From Burkholderiaceae bacterium (GTDB lineage: Bacteria; Pseudomonadota; Gammaproteobacteria; Burkholderiales; Burkholderiaceae_C): 34,267 bases of DNA. The stretch spans positions 1-34,267 of the forward strand of contig JAQUDN010000012.1 in assembly GCA_028685665.1 (NCBI GenBank), read 5' to 3'. The notes below the pieces were generated by a model. The model saw nothing but the letters and a program-made list of their open reading frames with translations. It had not been told where the DNA came from and searched no databases. Both the position numbers and the translations under genes were made by a program. Positions 23,685 to 32,411 of this stretch are shown piece after piece (positions within the stretch are counted from its first letter, which is position 1; every line of letters begins with the position of its first letter).

Positions 23685-24539
23685 ATGAATGCGCCCATGC
23701 CGTCCTTGAGCCCCCCTGCCGATCTGTACTGCGTCATGGGCAACCCGGTGGCCCACAGCCGCTCGCCCGCCATCCACACCCGCTTTGCCGAACTGACCGG
23801 CGAGCACCTGGTCTATGAACGCCGCCTGCTGCCGCTCGACGGCTTTGCCCAGGGCGTGCGCGATTTCCTGGCCGAAGGCGGGCGCGGCTGCAACGTCACC
23901 GTGCCCTTCAAGCTCGAAGCCGCCCAGCTGGCCGACCAGTGCAGCGAGCGCGTGCGCCTGGCCGGCGCGGCCAACACCCTGCTCTTCACCACCGAAGGCA
24001 TCCATGCCGACAACACCGACGGCCTGGGCCTGGTGGCCGACATCACGCGCAATGCCGGCGTGGCGCTGGCCGGGCGCGATGTGCTGCTGGTCGGCGCTGG
24101 CGGGGCCGCCGCCGGGGTGCTGGGCCCGCTGATCGAGGCAGGAGCCCGCCGCATCACCGTGGCCAACCGCACCCTGTCCCGGGCCGAGGCCTTGGTGGCC
24201 GCCCATGCCCCGCTGGCCGCGCTACATAAAACAGAGCTACTCGCGTCCACCCCACAAGGGCTAGAGGCCGATTTCGACATCACCATCAACGCCACCGCCA
24301 GCAGCCTGGCGGGAGCGGAAGTGCCGGTGCCGGCCCGGGTGCTGCGCGCCGGCAGCCTGGCCTACGACATGATGTACGGCCCCGCCGCCCAGGGCTTTCT
24401 GGACTGGGCGCGCCAGCACGGCGCCACCCCGCGCGACGGCCTGGGCATGCTGGTCGAACAGGCGGCCGAGGCCTTTGCCCTGTGGCGCGGCGTGCGCCCG
24501 CCCTCGGCCCAGGTACTGGCCGAACTGCAGGCGCACTAA
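23685..24539 (+). CDS. aroE: Shikimate dehydrogenase (NADP)
   Basis: 284 aa. It reduces 3-dehydroshikimate to shikimate. The shikimate-binding NPVAHSRSP (~20-28), catalytic Lys76 in NVTVPFK, Asp112 in ADNTDG, NADP loop LVGAGGAAAG (~135-144), ANRT (~160-163) and NATASSL (~202-208) are all present. Residues ~181-199 come from repeat copy D, read in the same direction as the gene; the codons there (three CTA, ACA, AAA) are atypical. The segment lies between two strands of the Rossmann domain where the family varies in length, and total length is normal, so the enzyme is likely active. The start may be M1 or M5. Confidence 0.96.
   Translation: MNAPMPSLSPPADLYCVMGNPVAHSRSPAIHTRFAELTGEHLVYERRLLPLDGFAQGVRDFLAEGGRGCNVTVPFKLEAAQLADQCSERVRLAGAANTLLFTTEGIHADNTDGLGLVADITRNAGVALAGRDVLLVGAGGAAAGVLGPLIEAGARRITVANRTLSRAEALVAAHAPLAALHKTELLASTPQGLEADFDITINATASSLAGAEVPVPARVLRAGSLAYDMMYGPAAQGFLDWARQHGATPRDGLGMLVEQAAEAFALWRGVRPPSAQVLAELQAH
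24227..24278 (+). repeat. Dispersed ~50-bp repeat, copy D (inside aroE)
   Basis: AGCT is at 24235-24238, GTCC replaces GCTT at 24245-24248, and GGGCTAGAGGCC begins at 24258, followed by GATTTCGA. It aligns without gaps to copies A-C and is closest to A in the GCTAGAG block. It is read in frame within aroE as HKTELLASTPQGLEADFDI. Confidence 0.65.
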
Positions 24540-24554
24540 AGAAGCCGGCGGCCC

Positions 24555-25313
24555 ATGAAAGCCCTGCTGCGCTGGTGCGCCCTGGTGCTGGTGGCCCTGC
24601 TGGGCCTGCAGCTGTTTTTTGTCGGCCGCATCGCCGCCATGGCCTGGGTGGCGCCGGAATCGACCACCTTCCAGCGCTCCGAAGCCTGGGCCCAGCTGGA
24701 GCGCCAGGGCCGGGTGCGCTGGCGCCAGCAGTGGCTGCCCTATGCGCAGATCGCCGACCCGCTCAAGCGCGCCGTGATCGCCTCCGAAGACGGCAGCTTC
24801 GCCAACCACGACGGTGTGGACTGGAATGCCATCGAAAAAGCCTGGGAACGCAACGCCAAGGCCGAAGCCCTGGCCGCCGCACGCTCCCTGAGCCGCAAGG
24901 GCGGCCCCGAGGCGCGCACCAGCCCCCCGCCGGCACGCGCCGCCAAAATCGTGGGTGGCTCCACCATCACCCAGCAGCTGGCGAAAAACCTGCTGCTCTC
25001 GGGCGAGCGCACCCTGCTGCGCAAGAGCCAGGAGTTCGTGCTGACCGTGCTGCTGGAAAGCCTGCTGAGCAAGCAGCGCATTCTGGAGATCTACCTGAAC
25101 AACGTGGAATGGGGCGAAGGGGTGTTCGGCGCCGAAGCCGCCGCCCAGCATTACTTTGGCAAGAGTGCCGCCCGGCTGGGCCCCGCCGAGGCCGCGCGCC
25201 TGGCCGTGATGCTGCCTGCGCCCAAGCGCTTCGAGAAAACGCCAGGGTCGGCCTACCTCGCCGGCCGCACACGCGCCATCCTGGCGCGCATGGGCGGGGC
25301 CGAACTGCCCTGA
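24555..25313 (+). CDS. mtgA: Monofunctional peptidoglycan transglycosylase
   Basis: 252 aa, GT51 family. An N-terminal membrane anchor (~5-25) precedes the transglycosylase domain. The catalytic glutamate lies in VIASEDGSFANHDGVDW and the second motif is GGSTITQQLAKNLLL; KQRILEIYLNNVEWGEGVFG and EAARLAVMLPAPKRF follow. It polymerises glycan from lipid II in the periplasm. A Pro/Arg/Lys-rich insert of about 22 residues (~110-133) before GGSTITQQ is longer than in E. coli MtgA. It lies 15 bases after aroE and is probably cotranscribed. Confidence 0.95.
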   Translation: MKALLRWCALVLVALLGLQLFFVGRIAAMAWVAPESTTFQRSEAWAQLERQGRVRWRQQWLPYAQIADPLKRAVIASEDGSFANHDGVDWNAIEKAWERNAKAEALAAARSLSRKGGPEARTSPPPARAAKIVGGSTITQQLAKNLLLSGERTLLRKSQEFVLTVLLESLLSKQRILEIYLNNVEWGEGVFGAEAAAQHYFGKSAARLGPAEAARLAVMLPAPKRFEKTPGSAYLAGRTRAILARMGGAELP

Positions 25314-25397
25314 AGCCGGGCCAGCCCGACCGGCCTCCAGGGCTCGTCCGAAAGGCCTTGGGGGCTCGCGCCCACAGGGCCCCCGCCCCCGCCGGGC

Positions 25398-26573
25398 TCA
25401 GAGCACTTCGAAGATGCCCGCAGCGCCCATGCCGCCGCCAATGCACATCGTCACCGCCACCCGCCGGGCCCCACGGCGCCGGCCCTCGATCAGGGCATGG
25501 CCCACCAGGCGCTGCCCAGACACCCCATAGGGATGGCCCAGGGCAATCGCGCCCCCGTTCACATTCAGGCGATCGGCCGGGATGCCCAGCTGGTCGCGGC
25601 AGTACAGCACCTGCACGGCAAACGCCTCGTTCAGCTCCCACAGGTCGATGTCCTGCACCGCCAGGCCCAGGCGCGCCAGCGCCTTGGGCACGGCATGGAC
25701 CGGGCCGATGCCCATCTCGTCCGGTTCGCAGCCGGCCACGGCAAAGCCCAGAAAACGGCCCAGCGGCTGCAGGCCCTGGCGGCTGGCACGGGCCTCGCTC
25801 ATCAGCACGCAGGCGCCGGCACCGTCGGAAAACGGACTCGCACTGCCCGCAGTGACCCGCCCCCCGGGCAAGGCCGGGGCCAGGCCCCGCAGGGCCTCGA
25901 CCGTCGTGCCTTCGCGCAGGCCCTCGTCGCGCCGCACCGTGACTTCGCGCGTGACCAGGCCCAGGGCCTTGTCGGCGACGCCGGTGGTGACGGTGATGGG
26001 GGCGATCTCGGCGTCCCAAAGGCCGGCCGCCTGCGCCGCACAGGCTTTTTGCTGGCTGGCGGCGCCGTAGGCGTCCATGGCGTCGCGGTCGATGCCATAG
26101 CGCTGGGCCACCTGCTCGGCGGTGCGCAGCATGGGCCAGTACATTGCCGGGCGCAGCTGCTGCAGCTGGGGATCCTGGAGCATGTGCAGGTTCATTTCAT
26201 GGGCCACGCAGGAGATGCTTTCGACGCCTCCGGCCACATACACCTCGCCTTCGCCCGCGATGATGCGCTGCGCGGCCAGGGCGATCGCTTGCAAGCCAGA
26301 GGAGCAAAAACGGTTCACGGTCAGGCCCGGGACGCTGACCGGGCAGCCCCCCAGCACCGCCGCCTGGTGGGCGATGTTCAGGCCGGTGGCGCCTTCGGGA
26401 AAGCCGCAACCCAGGATCACATCCTCGACCTCGGCGGCCTCGATGCCGGCCCGTACAAGGGCGTGGCGCACCGCGTGGCCGCCGAGGGTGGCCCCGTGGG
26501 TCATGTTGAAAGAACCCTTCCAGCTCTTGGCGAGCGGGGTGCGGGCGGTGGAAACGATGACGGCGTGGGTCAT
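25398..26573 (-). CDS. Acetyl-CoA acyltransferase (thiolase)
   Basis: 391 aa from the ATG at 26573 ([13 protein letters not shown]). The frame is open far upstream, but only this start gives the family N-terminus. Catalytic Cys90 is in [11 protein letters not shown], the His in [12 protein letters not shown] (~H347) and the second Cys in TMCIGGGMG (~C377). It performs thiolytic cleavage of 3-ketoacyl-CoA, the last step of beta-oxidation, although acetoacetyl-CoA synthesis cannot be excluded. It follows the FadJ-like gene on the same strand (47-base gap), so the two probably work as the beta-oxidation alpha and beta partners. Confidence 0.94.
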   Translation of the reverse strand: MTHAVIVSTARTPLAKSWKGSFNMTHGATLGGHAVRHALVRAGIEAAEVEDVILGCGFPEGATGLNIAHQAAVLGGCPVSVPGLTVNRFCSSGLQAIALAAQRIIAGEGEVYVAGGVESISCVAHEMNLHMLQDPQLQQLRPAMYWPMLRTAEQVAQRYGIDRDAMDAYGAASQQKACAAQAAGLWDAEIAPITVTTGVADKALGLVTREVTVRRDEGLREGTTVEALRGLAPALPGGRVTAGSASPFSDGAGACVLMSEARASRQGLQPLGRFLGFAVAGCEPDEMGIGPVHAVPKALARLGLAVQDIDLWELNEAFAVQVLYCRDQLGIPADRLNVNGGAIALGHPYGVSGQRLVGHALIEGRRRGARRVAVTMCIGGGMGAAGIFEVL

Positions 26574-26620
26574 GGACACAGTTCTCCGGGCGTTGAGCGG
26601 GGGGCTGGGGCGCGGGGCGC

Positions 26621-28720
26621 TCAGCGGAAAGGGGCGCCCTCGGCCACGGCACGGGCCAGCAGGGGAGCGGGTTGCCAGAAGGCGGCATCGTCGAGGGGGT
26701 TCTGGGCGCAACGCTGCATGCGCTGCGCCACCTTGTAGAGGCCGACCTCGTTGGCGTAGTGCATCGGCCCGCCGCGCCAGGCCGGAAAGCCATAGCCCGT
26801 GACGTAGACCACATCGATGTCGCCGGCCTTGCTGGCGATGCCCTCGCCGAGGAGGCGCGCGCCCTCGTTCACCAGGGAGAGCACCAGGCGCTGCACGATC
26901 TCCTCGTCGGAAATGGCGCGCGGCGTGATGCCCTGCGCCTGACGGTGCTGGGTCAGCAGGTCCTGCACCACGGGGCTGGGCACGGGCGCCCGCTGGCCGG
27001 GCCGGTAGTCGTACCAGCCCGCACCGGTTTTCTGGCCGAAGCGGCCCAGGGCGCACAGCCGGTCGGCGACGGGGCTGAACTTCAGGCCCGGCTGTTCGGC
27101 GTAGCGGCGCTGGCGGATCGCCCCGCCAATGTCATTGCCCGCCAGGTCCTGCATGCGGAACGGCCCCATGGCGAAACCGAATTGCTCAAGGGCCCGGTCC
27201 ACCTGGGCGGGCGTGCAGCCTTCATCGAGCAAAAAGCCCGCCTGGCGGGTGTAGTGCTCGACCATGCGGTTGCCGATGAAGCCGTCGCACACGCCCGAGA
27301 CCACCGCCGTCTTGCGGATCGTCTTGGCCAGGGCCATCGCGGTGGCCATGACATCGGCCGCCGTGTGCGCGCCGCGCACCACCTCCAGCAGCTGCATCAC
27401 CTGGGCAGGGCTGAAAAAATGCAGGCCCACCACGTCCTGGGGGCGCCGGGTGCAGGCGGCCAGGGCATTCAGGTCCAGCGTCGAGGTGTTGCTGGCCAGG
27501 ATGGCGCCGGGTTTCATCACGGCGTCGAGCTGCGCGAACACCGCCTGCTTGACGCCCGCGTCTTCGAACACGGCCTCGATCACCAGGTCGGCGTGGCCAA
27601 TGGCGGCGTACTGCAGGCTGGTCGACAGCAGGCCCAGGCGCTGCGCCTGCGTCTCGGGCGTGAGCTTGCCTTTCCGGAGCTGGGCGTCGTAGTGGGTGTG
27701 CACGGCAGCCACGCCACGGTCGAGCGCGGCCTGCTGGGTTTCCAGGAGCGTGACCGGAATGCCGGCGTTCAAAAAGGTGATGGCGATGCCCTGGCCCATG
27801 GTGCCGGCACCGACCACGGCCACGGCCGCGATCGGCCGCTGGGGGGTGTCGGGCGGAATGTCGGCAATCCGGGCCGCCGCGCGCTCGGCCAGGAAGAGGT
27901 GGCGCAGGGCCCGGGACTCGGGCGTGGCCAGTCGCTCCAGAAACAGGGCCCGCTCACGGGCCAGGCCTTCGTCGAAGCGGTGGGTGGTGGCCGCTGCCAC
28001 GGCGTCCACCGCTTTCAGGGCAGCCTGTGCGGGCGCGCCCATGCCCCGGACCGTGGTGCGCACGAACTGGAAATACGCCTCGCCCTGGGGGTGGGCGCAG
28101 GGCAGGTCGCGCAGCAGCGGCAGCGGGCGCACACCGGCCACCGCAGCGGCGAACGCCTGGGCCTCGGCCAACAAGGTTGCGGGCGAGGCGGCCAGGTGGT
28201 CGAACAGGCGCGCGCCCGGCCAGGCCGCGAGGACTTCGCTGGAGACCGCATCCCCGCGCACGATCAGGTTGAGGGCCGCTTCCACACCGAGCGCACGCGG
28301 CAGGCGTTGCGTGCCCCCGGCCCCCGGCAAGAGGCCCAGCCGCACCTCGGGCAGGGCCACGCGGCACGCCGGGGCCGCCACCCGGTAGTGGCAGGCCAAG
28401 GCCAGCTCCAGGCCGCCCCCCAGAGCCATGCCGTGCAAGGCCGCGACCACCGGCTTGGTGGAGGCTTCGATGGCGGTGATGACCGAGTGCAGATCGGGCT
28501 CGTAGGCCACGCCCCCCGAGCTGAACTCCTGGATGTCCGCCCCGCCCGAAAACCCGCGCCCCGCGCCGGTGATGACGATGGCCTGCACGGCGCTGTCGCT
28601 CTGCGCACGCGCCAGGCCCTGCACCAGGGCCTGGCGCGTGGCCCAGCCCAGCGCGTTGACGGGGGGATTGCGGAGGGTGAGCACAGCCACAGGGCCTGTG
28701 GCGTGGTAGAGGGCGGTCAT
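26621..28720 (-). CDS. FadJ/FadB-like enoyl-CoA hydratase and 3-hydroxyacyl-CoA dehydrogenase
   Basis: 699 aa, a bifunctional beta-oxidation enzyme. The N-terminal crotonase domain (~1-190) includes the oxyanion segments [15 protein letters not shown] and [15 protein letters not shown], with the glutamate of [19 protein letters not shown]. The NAD-binding Rossmann domain starts near residue 296 ([15 protein letters not shown]), and the dehydrogenase motif [15 protein letters not shown] and a tandem C-terminal HCDH repeat follow. The ATG at 28720 is chosen for its upstream AGGAG. It hydrates enoyl-CoA and oxidises the hydroxyacyl-CoA, feeding the adjacent thiolase. Confidence 0.94.
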   Translation of the reverse strand: MTALYHATGPVAVLTLRNPPVNALGWATRQALVQGLARAQSDSAVQAIVITGAGRGFSGGADIQEFSSGGVAYEPDLHSVITAIEASTKPVVAALHGMALGGGLELALACHYRVAAPACRVALPEVRLGLLPGAGGTQRLPRALGVEAALNLIVRGDAVSSEVLAAWPGARLFDHLAASPATLLAEAQAFAAAVAGVRPLPLLRDLPCAHPQGEAYFQFVRTTVRGMGAPAQAALKAVDAVAAATTHRFDEGLARERALFLERLATPESRALRHLFLAERAAARIADIPPDTPQRPIAAVAVVGAGTMGQGIAITFLNAGIPVTLLETQQAALDRGVAAVHTHYDAQLRKGKLTPETQAQRLGLLSTSLQYAAIGHADLVIEAVFEDAGVKQAVFAQLDAVMKPGAILASNTSTLDLNALAACTRRPQDVVGLHFFSPAQVMQLLEVVRGAHTAADVMATAMALAKTIRKTAVVSGVCDGFIGNRMVEHYTRQAGFLLDEGCTPAQVDRALEQFGFAMGPFRMQDLAGNDIGGAIRQRRYAEQPGLKFSPVADRLCALGRFGQKTGAGWYDYRPGQRAPVPSPVVQDLLTQHRQAQGITPRAISDEEIVQRLVLSLVNEGARLLGEGIASKAGDIDVVYVTGYGFPAWRGGPMHYANEVGLYKVAQRMQRCAQNPLDDAAFWQPAPLLARAVAEGAPFR

Positions 28721-28834
28721 CTGCGTGGGCTCCTGGGGACGGAAATTCAAAACGGGGGCACGAAAAGGCTAGGGGGCAGCGGGCGAAAGCGGCGAAAGCA
28801 GCGCCATGGGCGGGCCTCCGCAGCCTGGCCGCGA

Positions 28835-29824
28835 TCAGCTGTCGGCCGTGAAGCCGATGCCCTTGACGATGGGCGCCCAGCGCTTGAGGTCGGCCTGCAG
28901 CGCGGCAGCCAGCTGCTCAGGGGTGGACGGCGCGGGCTCCATGGCAAAGCTGGCCAGGGTCTGGGCGATTTCGGGCGACTTGAGCGCATCCTGCAGCGCG
29001 GCGTTCAGGCGCTTGACGGTCTCGGGCGCGGCCTTGGCCGGCAGGAAAAAGCCATACCACTCGGAGAAGACCAGGTCCTTGAAACCCTGCTCGGCCAGCG
29101 TGGGCACCGCCGGCGTGAAACGGGTGCGCTGGGCGCCCGAGGTGGCCAGGACGCGGATCTTGCCGTCCTTGAGGTAGGTCGAGAACGAACCCAGCGGCGT
29201 GCACAGCGCAGGCATGGTGCCGCCCAGCATGTCCTGGATGGCGGGCGCGGCGCCCCGGTAGCCCACATGCTGCAGGTCCACGCCGGCGGCACGGCCCAGC
29301 ATCTCGACCACGAAATGCAGGGTGGAGCCCGTGGAGGGCGAGGCCATGCTGGCCTTGCCGGGGTGGGCCTTGTACCAGGCCATCAGGTCATTGAGGGTCT
29401 TGACCGACTCGGGCACGCCCGGGCCCACGCCGATGGCGTAGTCGTACAGCACGCCCATGGACACCGGGGTCAGGTCGGCCACGGGGTCGTAGGGCAGCTT
29501 CTTGTAGGTGTGGGGGAACACGCCCAGCATGGACATGGGGGTCAGCAGCACATTGCTGCCATCGGGGGCCATGCCCTTGACGGAACCCACGGCCAGCTGG
29601 CCACCGGCACCGGTCTTGTTGTCCACGATGGCGGCGCGGGCGTAGCCGGACTTGGCGAGCAGGTCACCGACCTTGCGGGCCAGCACATCGGGGTTGCTGC
29701 CGGCGGGAAAGCCGTTGACGATGCGCACGGTATCAAGCGCCTGGGCGGAAGCGGTGCGGCCAAGGCCGGCGAACAGCGCGCTGGCACCAGCGGCTTGGAT
29801 CAGGTGGCGGCGGGACAGTGGCAT
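28835..29824 (-). CDS. Bug/TctC-family extracytoplasmic solute receptor
   Basis: 329 aa from the ATG at 29824 (GGAG upstream). The N-terminus MPLSRRHLIQAAGASALFAG has a twin-arginine look (SRRHLIQ), though Sec export is also possible; cleavage is likely after ASA. The mature part is typical of tripartite tricarboxylate transporter receptors: VRIVNGFPAGSNPDVLAR, then a ligand-loop region with SPSTGSTLHFVVEML. These proteins bind carboxylates through two ordered waters. No TctA/TctB permease genes are nearby, so it is an orphan receptor that either docks on a permease encoded elsewhere or acts as a sensor. It sits inside a beta-oxidation cluster, which suggests its ligand is the acid being degraded. 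Confidence 0.93.
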   Translation of the reverse strand: MPLSRRHLIQAAGASALFAGLGRTASAQALDTVRIVNGFPAGSNPDVLARKVGDLLAKSGYARAAIVDNKTGAGGQLAVGSVKGMAPDGSNVLLTPMSMLGVFPHTYKKLPYDPVADLTPVSMGVLYDYAIGVGPGVPESVKTLNDLMAWYKAHPGKASMASPSTGSTLHFVVEMLGRAAGVDLQHVGYRGAAPAIQDMLGGTMPALCTPLGSFSTYLKDGKIRVLATSGAQRTRFTPAVPTLAEQGFKDLVFSEWYGFFLPAKAAPETVKRLNAALQDALKSPEIAQTLASFAMEPAPSTPEQLAAALQADLKRWAPIVKGIGFTADS

Positions 29825-29996
29825 GGAAAAGTCTCCAAAGAATGAAATGCACAAAGAAATCGCTCATGCACCGTGCCCAGAGAGGCCCCAGGCGCATGAA
29901 ACCGACACGGTCCAGGTCAGGGCCACCGCGGAACGGCTTGTGCCCGGCCCCGGGTGGCCCCCCCTGGGAGGAAGGAGCCCAGCGACACCCGGAGGC

Positions 29997-31670
29997 TCAC
30001 TGCACATACTGCCGGCGCAGGGCCTGCTTGTTGAGCTTGCCGACCGAGGTCTTGGGCAGCGCGGGCACGAAGGTGATGTGCTCGGGCACCATCCATTTGG
30101 GGAAGCGGCCGAGCAAATGCGCGCGGATGGCGTCGGCCGTGGCCTCCGCGCCGGGTTGGAGGGCCACCAGCGCCAGCGGGCGCTCGCCCCAGTGGGCGTC
30201 GGGCACGGCGATCACGCCGGCTTCGAGCACGGCGGGGTGGTCGCACAGGGCTTTTTCCATGTCCACCGAGCTGATCCACTCGCCGCCCGACTTGACCAGG
30301 TCTTTGAGGCGGTCCACCAGGCGCATATAACCGTTGGGCTCGAAGACCACGATGTCCCCCGTCTTGAGCCAGCCGTCCTCGGTCGTCGCGGAAATCGGCG
30401 CGGGGTGGCCGATGTAGGCGCCCGTCACCCAGGGGCCGCGCACCTGCAGCTCGCCCATGGCCTGGCCGTCCCAGGGCAGCACCTGGCCGTCGGGGTTGAC
30501 ATGGCGCATCTCGACCAGCGAGGCCGGAATACCGCCGCTGCTGCGGGCGGCCATCACGGTGTCGGCGTCGGCACCGTCCAGCTCGGGGCGCAGCCAGGCC
30601 AGGCTGCCCATGGGCGAGCATTCGGTCATACCCCAGCCGGTTTGCAGGGTGATGCCCAGGCGGTCGAAGCGGCGGAACATCTCGGGCGGCGGCGCGGAGC
30701 CACCGGAATGCACGACGAGCTGGGGCACAAACTGCCAGCGGTCCGGCTGCGCCTCGAGGGTGGAGAGCACATCGGTCCAGATCGTGGGCACACCCAGGGT
30801 GATGGTCACGCGCTCGGCGGCCAGCAGGTCGACGATCTCGGTGCTGCTGGGGCGGGGGCCGCTCAGCACCAGGCGCATGCCCAGCATCACCGCCGAATAC
30901 GGCGCGCACCAGGCGTTGACGTGGAACATGGGCGTCAGCGGCAGCAGCGTGCCCCGGCCGGAGAAGTTCAGCGCGTCCGGAATGGCCGAGGCCAGCGCGT
31001 GCAGCATCACCGAGCGGTGCGAATACACCACGCCCTTGGGGTGGCCGGTGGTGCCCGAGGTGTAGCAGATCGACACCGGCGCGTTCTCGTCGATGGGGTG
31101 GTCGGGCCAGTCGGCCAGGGGCGCGGTGGCCGCCAGCAGTTCGTGCCAGGCCAGGCGGCCGGCTTCGTGCGGGCTGGCGGGGGATTCGGGGCCGCCCAGG
31201 CGGTGCACCACGACCAGCGGCACCTGCACATGCTTTTCCACCTCGGCCCACAGGGGCAGCAGGTCGTCGTCGATCAGCACGGCGGCATCGCCGGCGTCGG
31301 CCACGATGTAGGCGATTTCCTCGGCCGACAGGCGGGGGTTCAGGGTGTGCAGCACCGCGTCGATGCCGGGCACGGCGTAGTAGGCGCTCAGGTGGGTGGC
31401 GTGGTTCCACATCAGCGTGGCCACGCGCATGCCGGGCTGGATGCCGTTAGCCTGCAGCGCGGCGGCCAGGCGGCGGGCGTCCTCGCCAATCTGGCCGTAG
31501 TGGCTGCGCACCAGGCGCTGTGGGCCATAGCGGCTGACCACCTCGACGGTGGGAAAAAGGCGCTCGGCCCGGCGCAGGGTGTCGGTGATGCGCAGGGGCC
31601 GGTCCATCATGGTGCGCGGCACGGGCTGGGCGGCATGCTGGCGGCGCAGGGCTTCAAGGGCAGTGGACAT
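29997..31670 (-). CDS. Acyl-CoA synthetase (medium/long-chain type, AMP-forming)
   Basis: 557 aa from the ATG at 31670 (MSTALEALRRQHAAQP). The ANL-family ATP motif ICYTSGTTGHPKGVVYSH, the adenine motif GWGMTECSPMGS, the DGWLKTGDIVVFEPNGY segment, and the C-terminal catalytic Lys in LPKTSVGKLNKQ are intact. The N-terminal opening MMDRPLRITDTLRRAERLFP resembles the fatty-acid and 3-methylmercaptopropionate-CoA ligase group. It activates the substrate for the downstream beta-oxidation genes. Two MarR-type palindromes lie in its promoter region. It is probably the first gene of the transcript ligase, receptor, FadJ-like, thiolase; the 172-base gap to the receptor gene (29825-29996) shows no clear signal. 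Confidence 0.93.
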   Translation of the reverse strand: MSTALEALRRQHAAQPVPRTMMDRPLRITDTLRRAERLFPTVEVVSRYGPQRLVRSHYGQIGEDARRLAAALQANGIQPGMRVATLMWNHATHLSAYYAVPGIDAVLHTLNPRLSAEEIAYIVADAGDAAVLIDDDLLPLWAEVEKHVQVPLVVVHRLGGPESPASPHEAGRLAWHELLAATAPLADWPDHPIDENAPVSICYTSGTTGHPKGVVYSHRSVMLHALASAIPDALNFSGRGTLLPLTPMFHVNAWCAPYSAVMLGMRLVLSGPRPSSTEIVDLLAAERVTITLGVPTIWTDVLSTLEAQPDRWQFVPQLVVHSGGSAPPPEMFRRFDRLGITLQTGWGMTECSPMGSLAWLRPELDGADADTVMAARSSGGIPASLVEMRHVNPDGQVLPWDGQAMGELQVRGPWVTGAYIGHPAPISATTEDGWLKTGDIVVFEPNGYMRLVDRLKDLVKSGGEWISSVDMEKALCDHPAVLEAGVIAVPDAHWGERPLALVALQPGAEATADAIRAHLLGRFPKWMVPEHITFVPALPKTSVGKLNKQALRRQYVQ

Positions 31671-31735
31671 GGCGGTCTGGGAGACTGAAAACGGCGGGGC
31701 ACAGGCAACACCGGTCGGTCCGGCACCACCCAACT

Positions 31736-31753
31736 TGTCAAGTTAGATTGACA
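31736..31753. promoter_or_regulatory. MarR-type operator, site 2 (ligase promoter)
   Basis: TGTCAA-N6-TTGACA, a perfect 6-bp inverted repeat with spacer GTTAGA. It lies just downstream of the predicted transcription start of the ligase gene. The same palindrome is found at 31784-31801 and 32329-32346. Confidence 0.7.
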
Positions 31754-31760
31754 TGGTGCG

Positions 31761-31789
31761 ATTCTTCAGCGCCCCACCCAAGATGTCAA
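31761..31789 (-). promoter_or_regulatory. Candidate promoter of the ligase operon
   Basis: On the minus strand TTGACA (31789-31784, perfect -35, part of operator site 3) is followed after 17 bases by AAGAAT (31766-31761, a moderate -10). Transcription would start near 31754 and be bracketed by operator sites 3 and 2. Confidence 0.4.
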
Positions 31790-31801
31790 GTCGTATTGAC
31801 G
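31784..31801. promoter_or_regulatory. MarR-type operator, site 3 (ligase promoter)
   Basis: TGTCAA-N6-TTGACG, one mismatch from the palindrome at sites 1 and 2. Its centre is 48 bp from that of site 2. It overlaps the candidate -35 box of the ligase promoter. Confidence 0.65.
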
Positions 31802-31867
31802 ATAACCGTTTCAGGGTTTTCCCGAGGCTTCAGAACCAGGCCCGCCCCGCCTGCGCCTGGCGCCGGA

Positions 31868-32302
31868 TCAGACCGCTTCACCGGCCACCCAGGGCCTGGC
31901 CAGGATGCGCTTGAGTTCAGCCAGGTCGGTGGCACCGATCTGGGCCGCCAGCGCAGCCTCGATGGCCTCGATCTCGCACACGGCGGTGTCCGACATGTCC
32001 CAGCCTTTTTGCGTAAAGCGCAGCAGTTTGACGCGGCCATCGCTCTCGCTGGGCACGAACTCCACCAGGCCCAGGGCCGCGGCCTCATTGGCCAGCTGGT
32101 GCACCGCCTGGCGCGACACAGCCAGCAGGCGTGCCAGCTCCGACAAACCCACGGGGCGCCCGGCCAGGTGGGCAAACATGCGGCTCATGGCGTCGGTGAC
32201 TTCGCCATAGCCATGGCGTGCCGCGCCCTCCATCAAGCGCGCATTCATCCACTGGGAACGGGCCAGCAAGAGCTGGTGCAAGGAGGTCTTGGCGGGTTTC
32301 AT
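31868..32302 (-). CDS. MarR-family transcriptional regulator
   Basis: 144 aa from the ATG at 32302; a GTG six codons upstream is an alternative. The winged helix-turn-helix is clear: GLSELARLLAVSRQAVHQLA for the recognition region, then FVPSESDGRVKLLRFTQKG for the wing. Short helices at both ends form the dimer interface. The gene is divergent from the acyl-CoA dehydrogenase, and the shared 109-base spacer holds a perfect palindrome (site 1). Two more copies of this palindrome lie downstream of it, in front of the ligase gene. The likely role is repressor of the whole beta-oxidation cluster and of itself, responsive to an acid or acyl-CoA. Confidence 0.9.
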   Translation of the reverse strand: MKPAKTSLHQLLLARSQWMNARLMEGAARHGYGEVTDAMSRMFAHLAGRPVGLSELARLLAVSRQAVHQLANEAAALGLVEFVPSESDGRVKLLRFTQKGWDMSDTAVCEIEAIEAALAAQIGATDLAELKRILARPWVAGEAV

Positions 32303-32326
32303 AGACGGAGATTGTGGCACCGTTTA

Positions 32327-32348
32327 TTTGTCAATTTATATTGACAAA
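32327..32348. promoter_or_regulatory. MarR-type operator, site 1 (marR / acyl-CoA dehydrogenase)
   Basis: A perfect inverted repeat TTTGTCAAT-N4-ATTGACAAA containing the core TGTCAA-N6-TTGACA (32329-32346). It lies between the divergent marR and dehydrogenase genes. Its right half TTGACA (32341-32346) may serve as a -35 box for the dehydrogenase, with AAAATT 17 bases further on as a weak -10. Confidence 0.75.
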
Positions 32349-32411
32349 ATTCAAAGGCCGGGGAAAATTCGCGCCATCCTTTTCGCCGATCCTTGCCCTT
32401 CAGGAATTTCC

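Noticed and set aside
25360-25384. GGGGGC / GCCCCC hairpin between convergent mtgA and thiolase genes
   Set aside because: No T-tract on either side and a 13-base loop; GC-rich spacers give such pairs easily.
26672-29845. A 1057-codon open frame on the plus strand opposite thiolase, the FadJ-like gene and the receptor gene
   Set aside because: It is antisense to three clear genes, has composition typical of a GC-rich shadow frame (His, Gly, Arg, Gln), and no recognisable domain.
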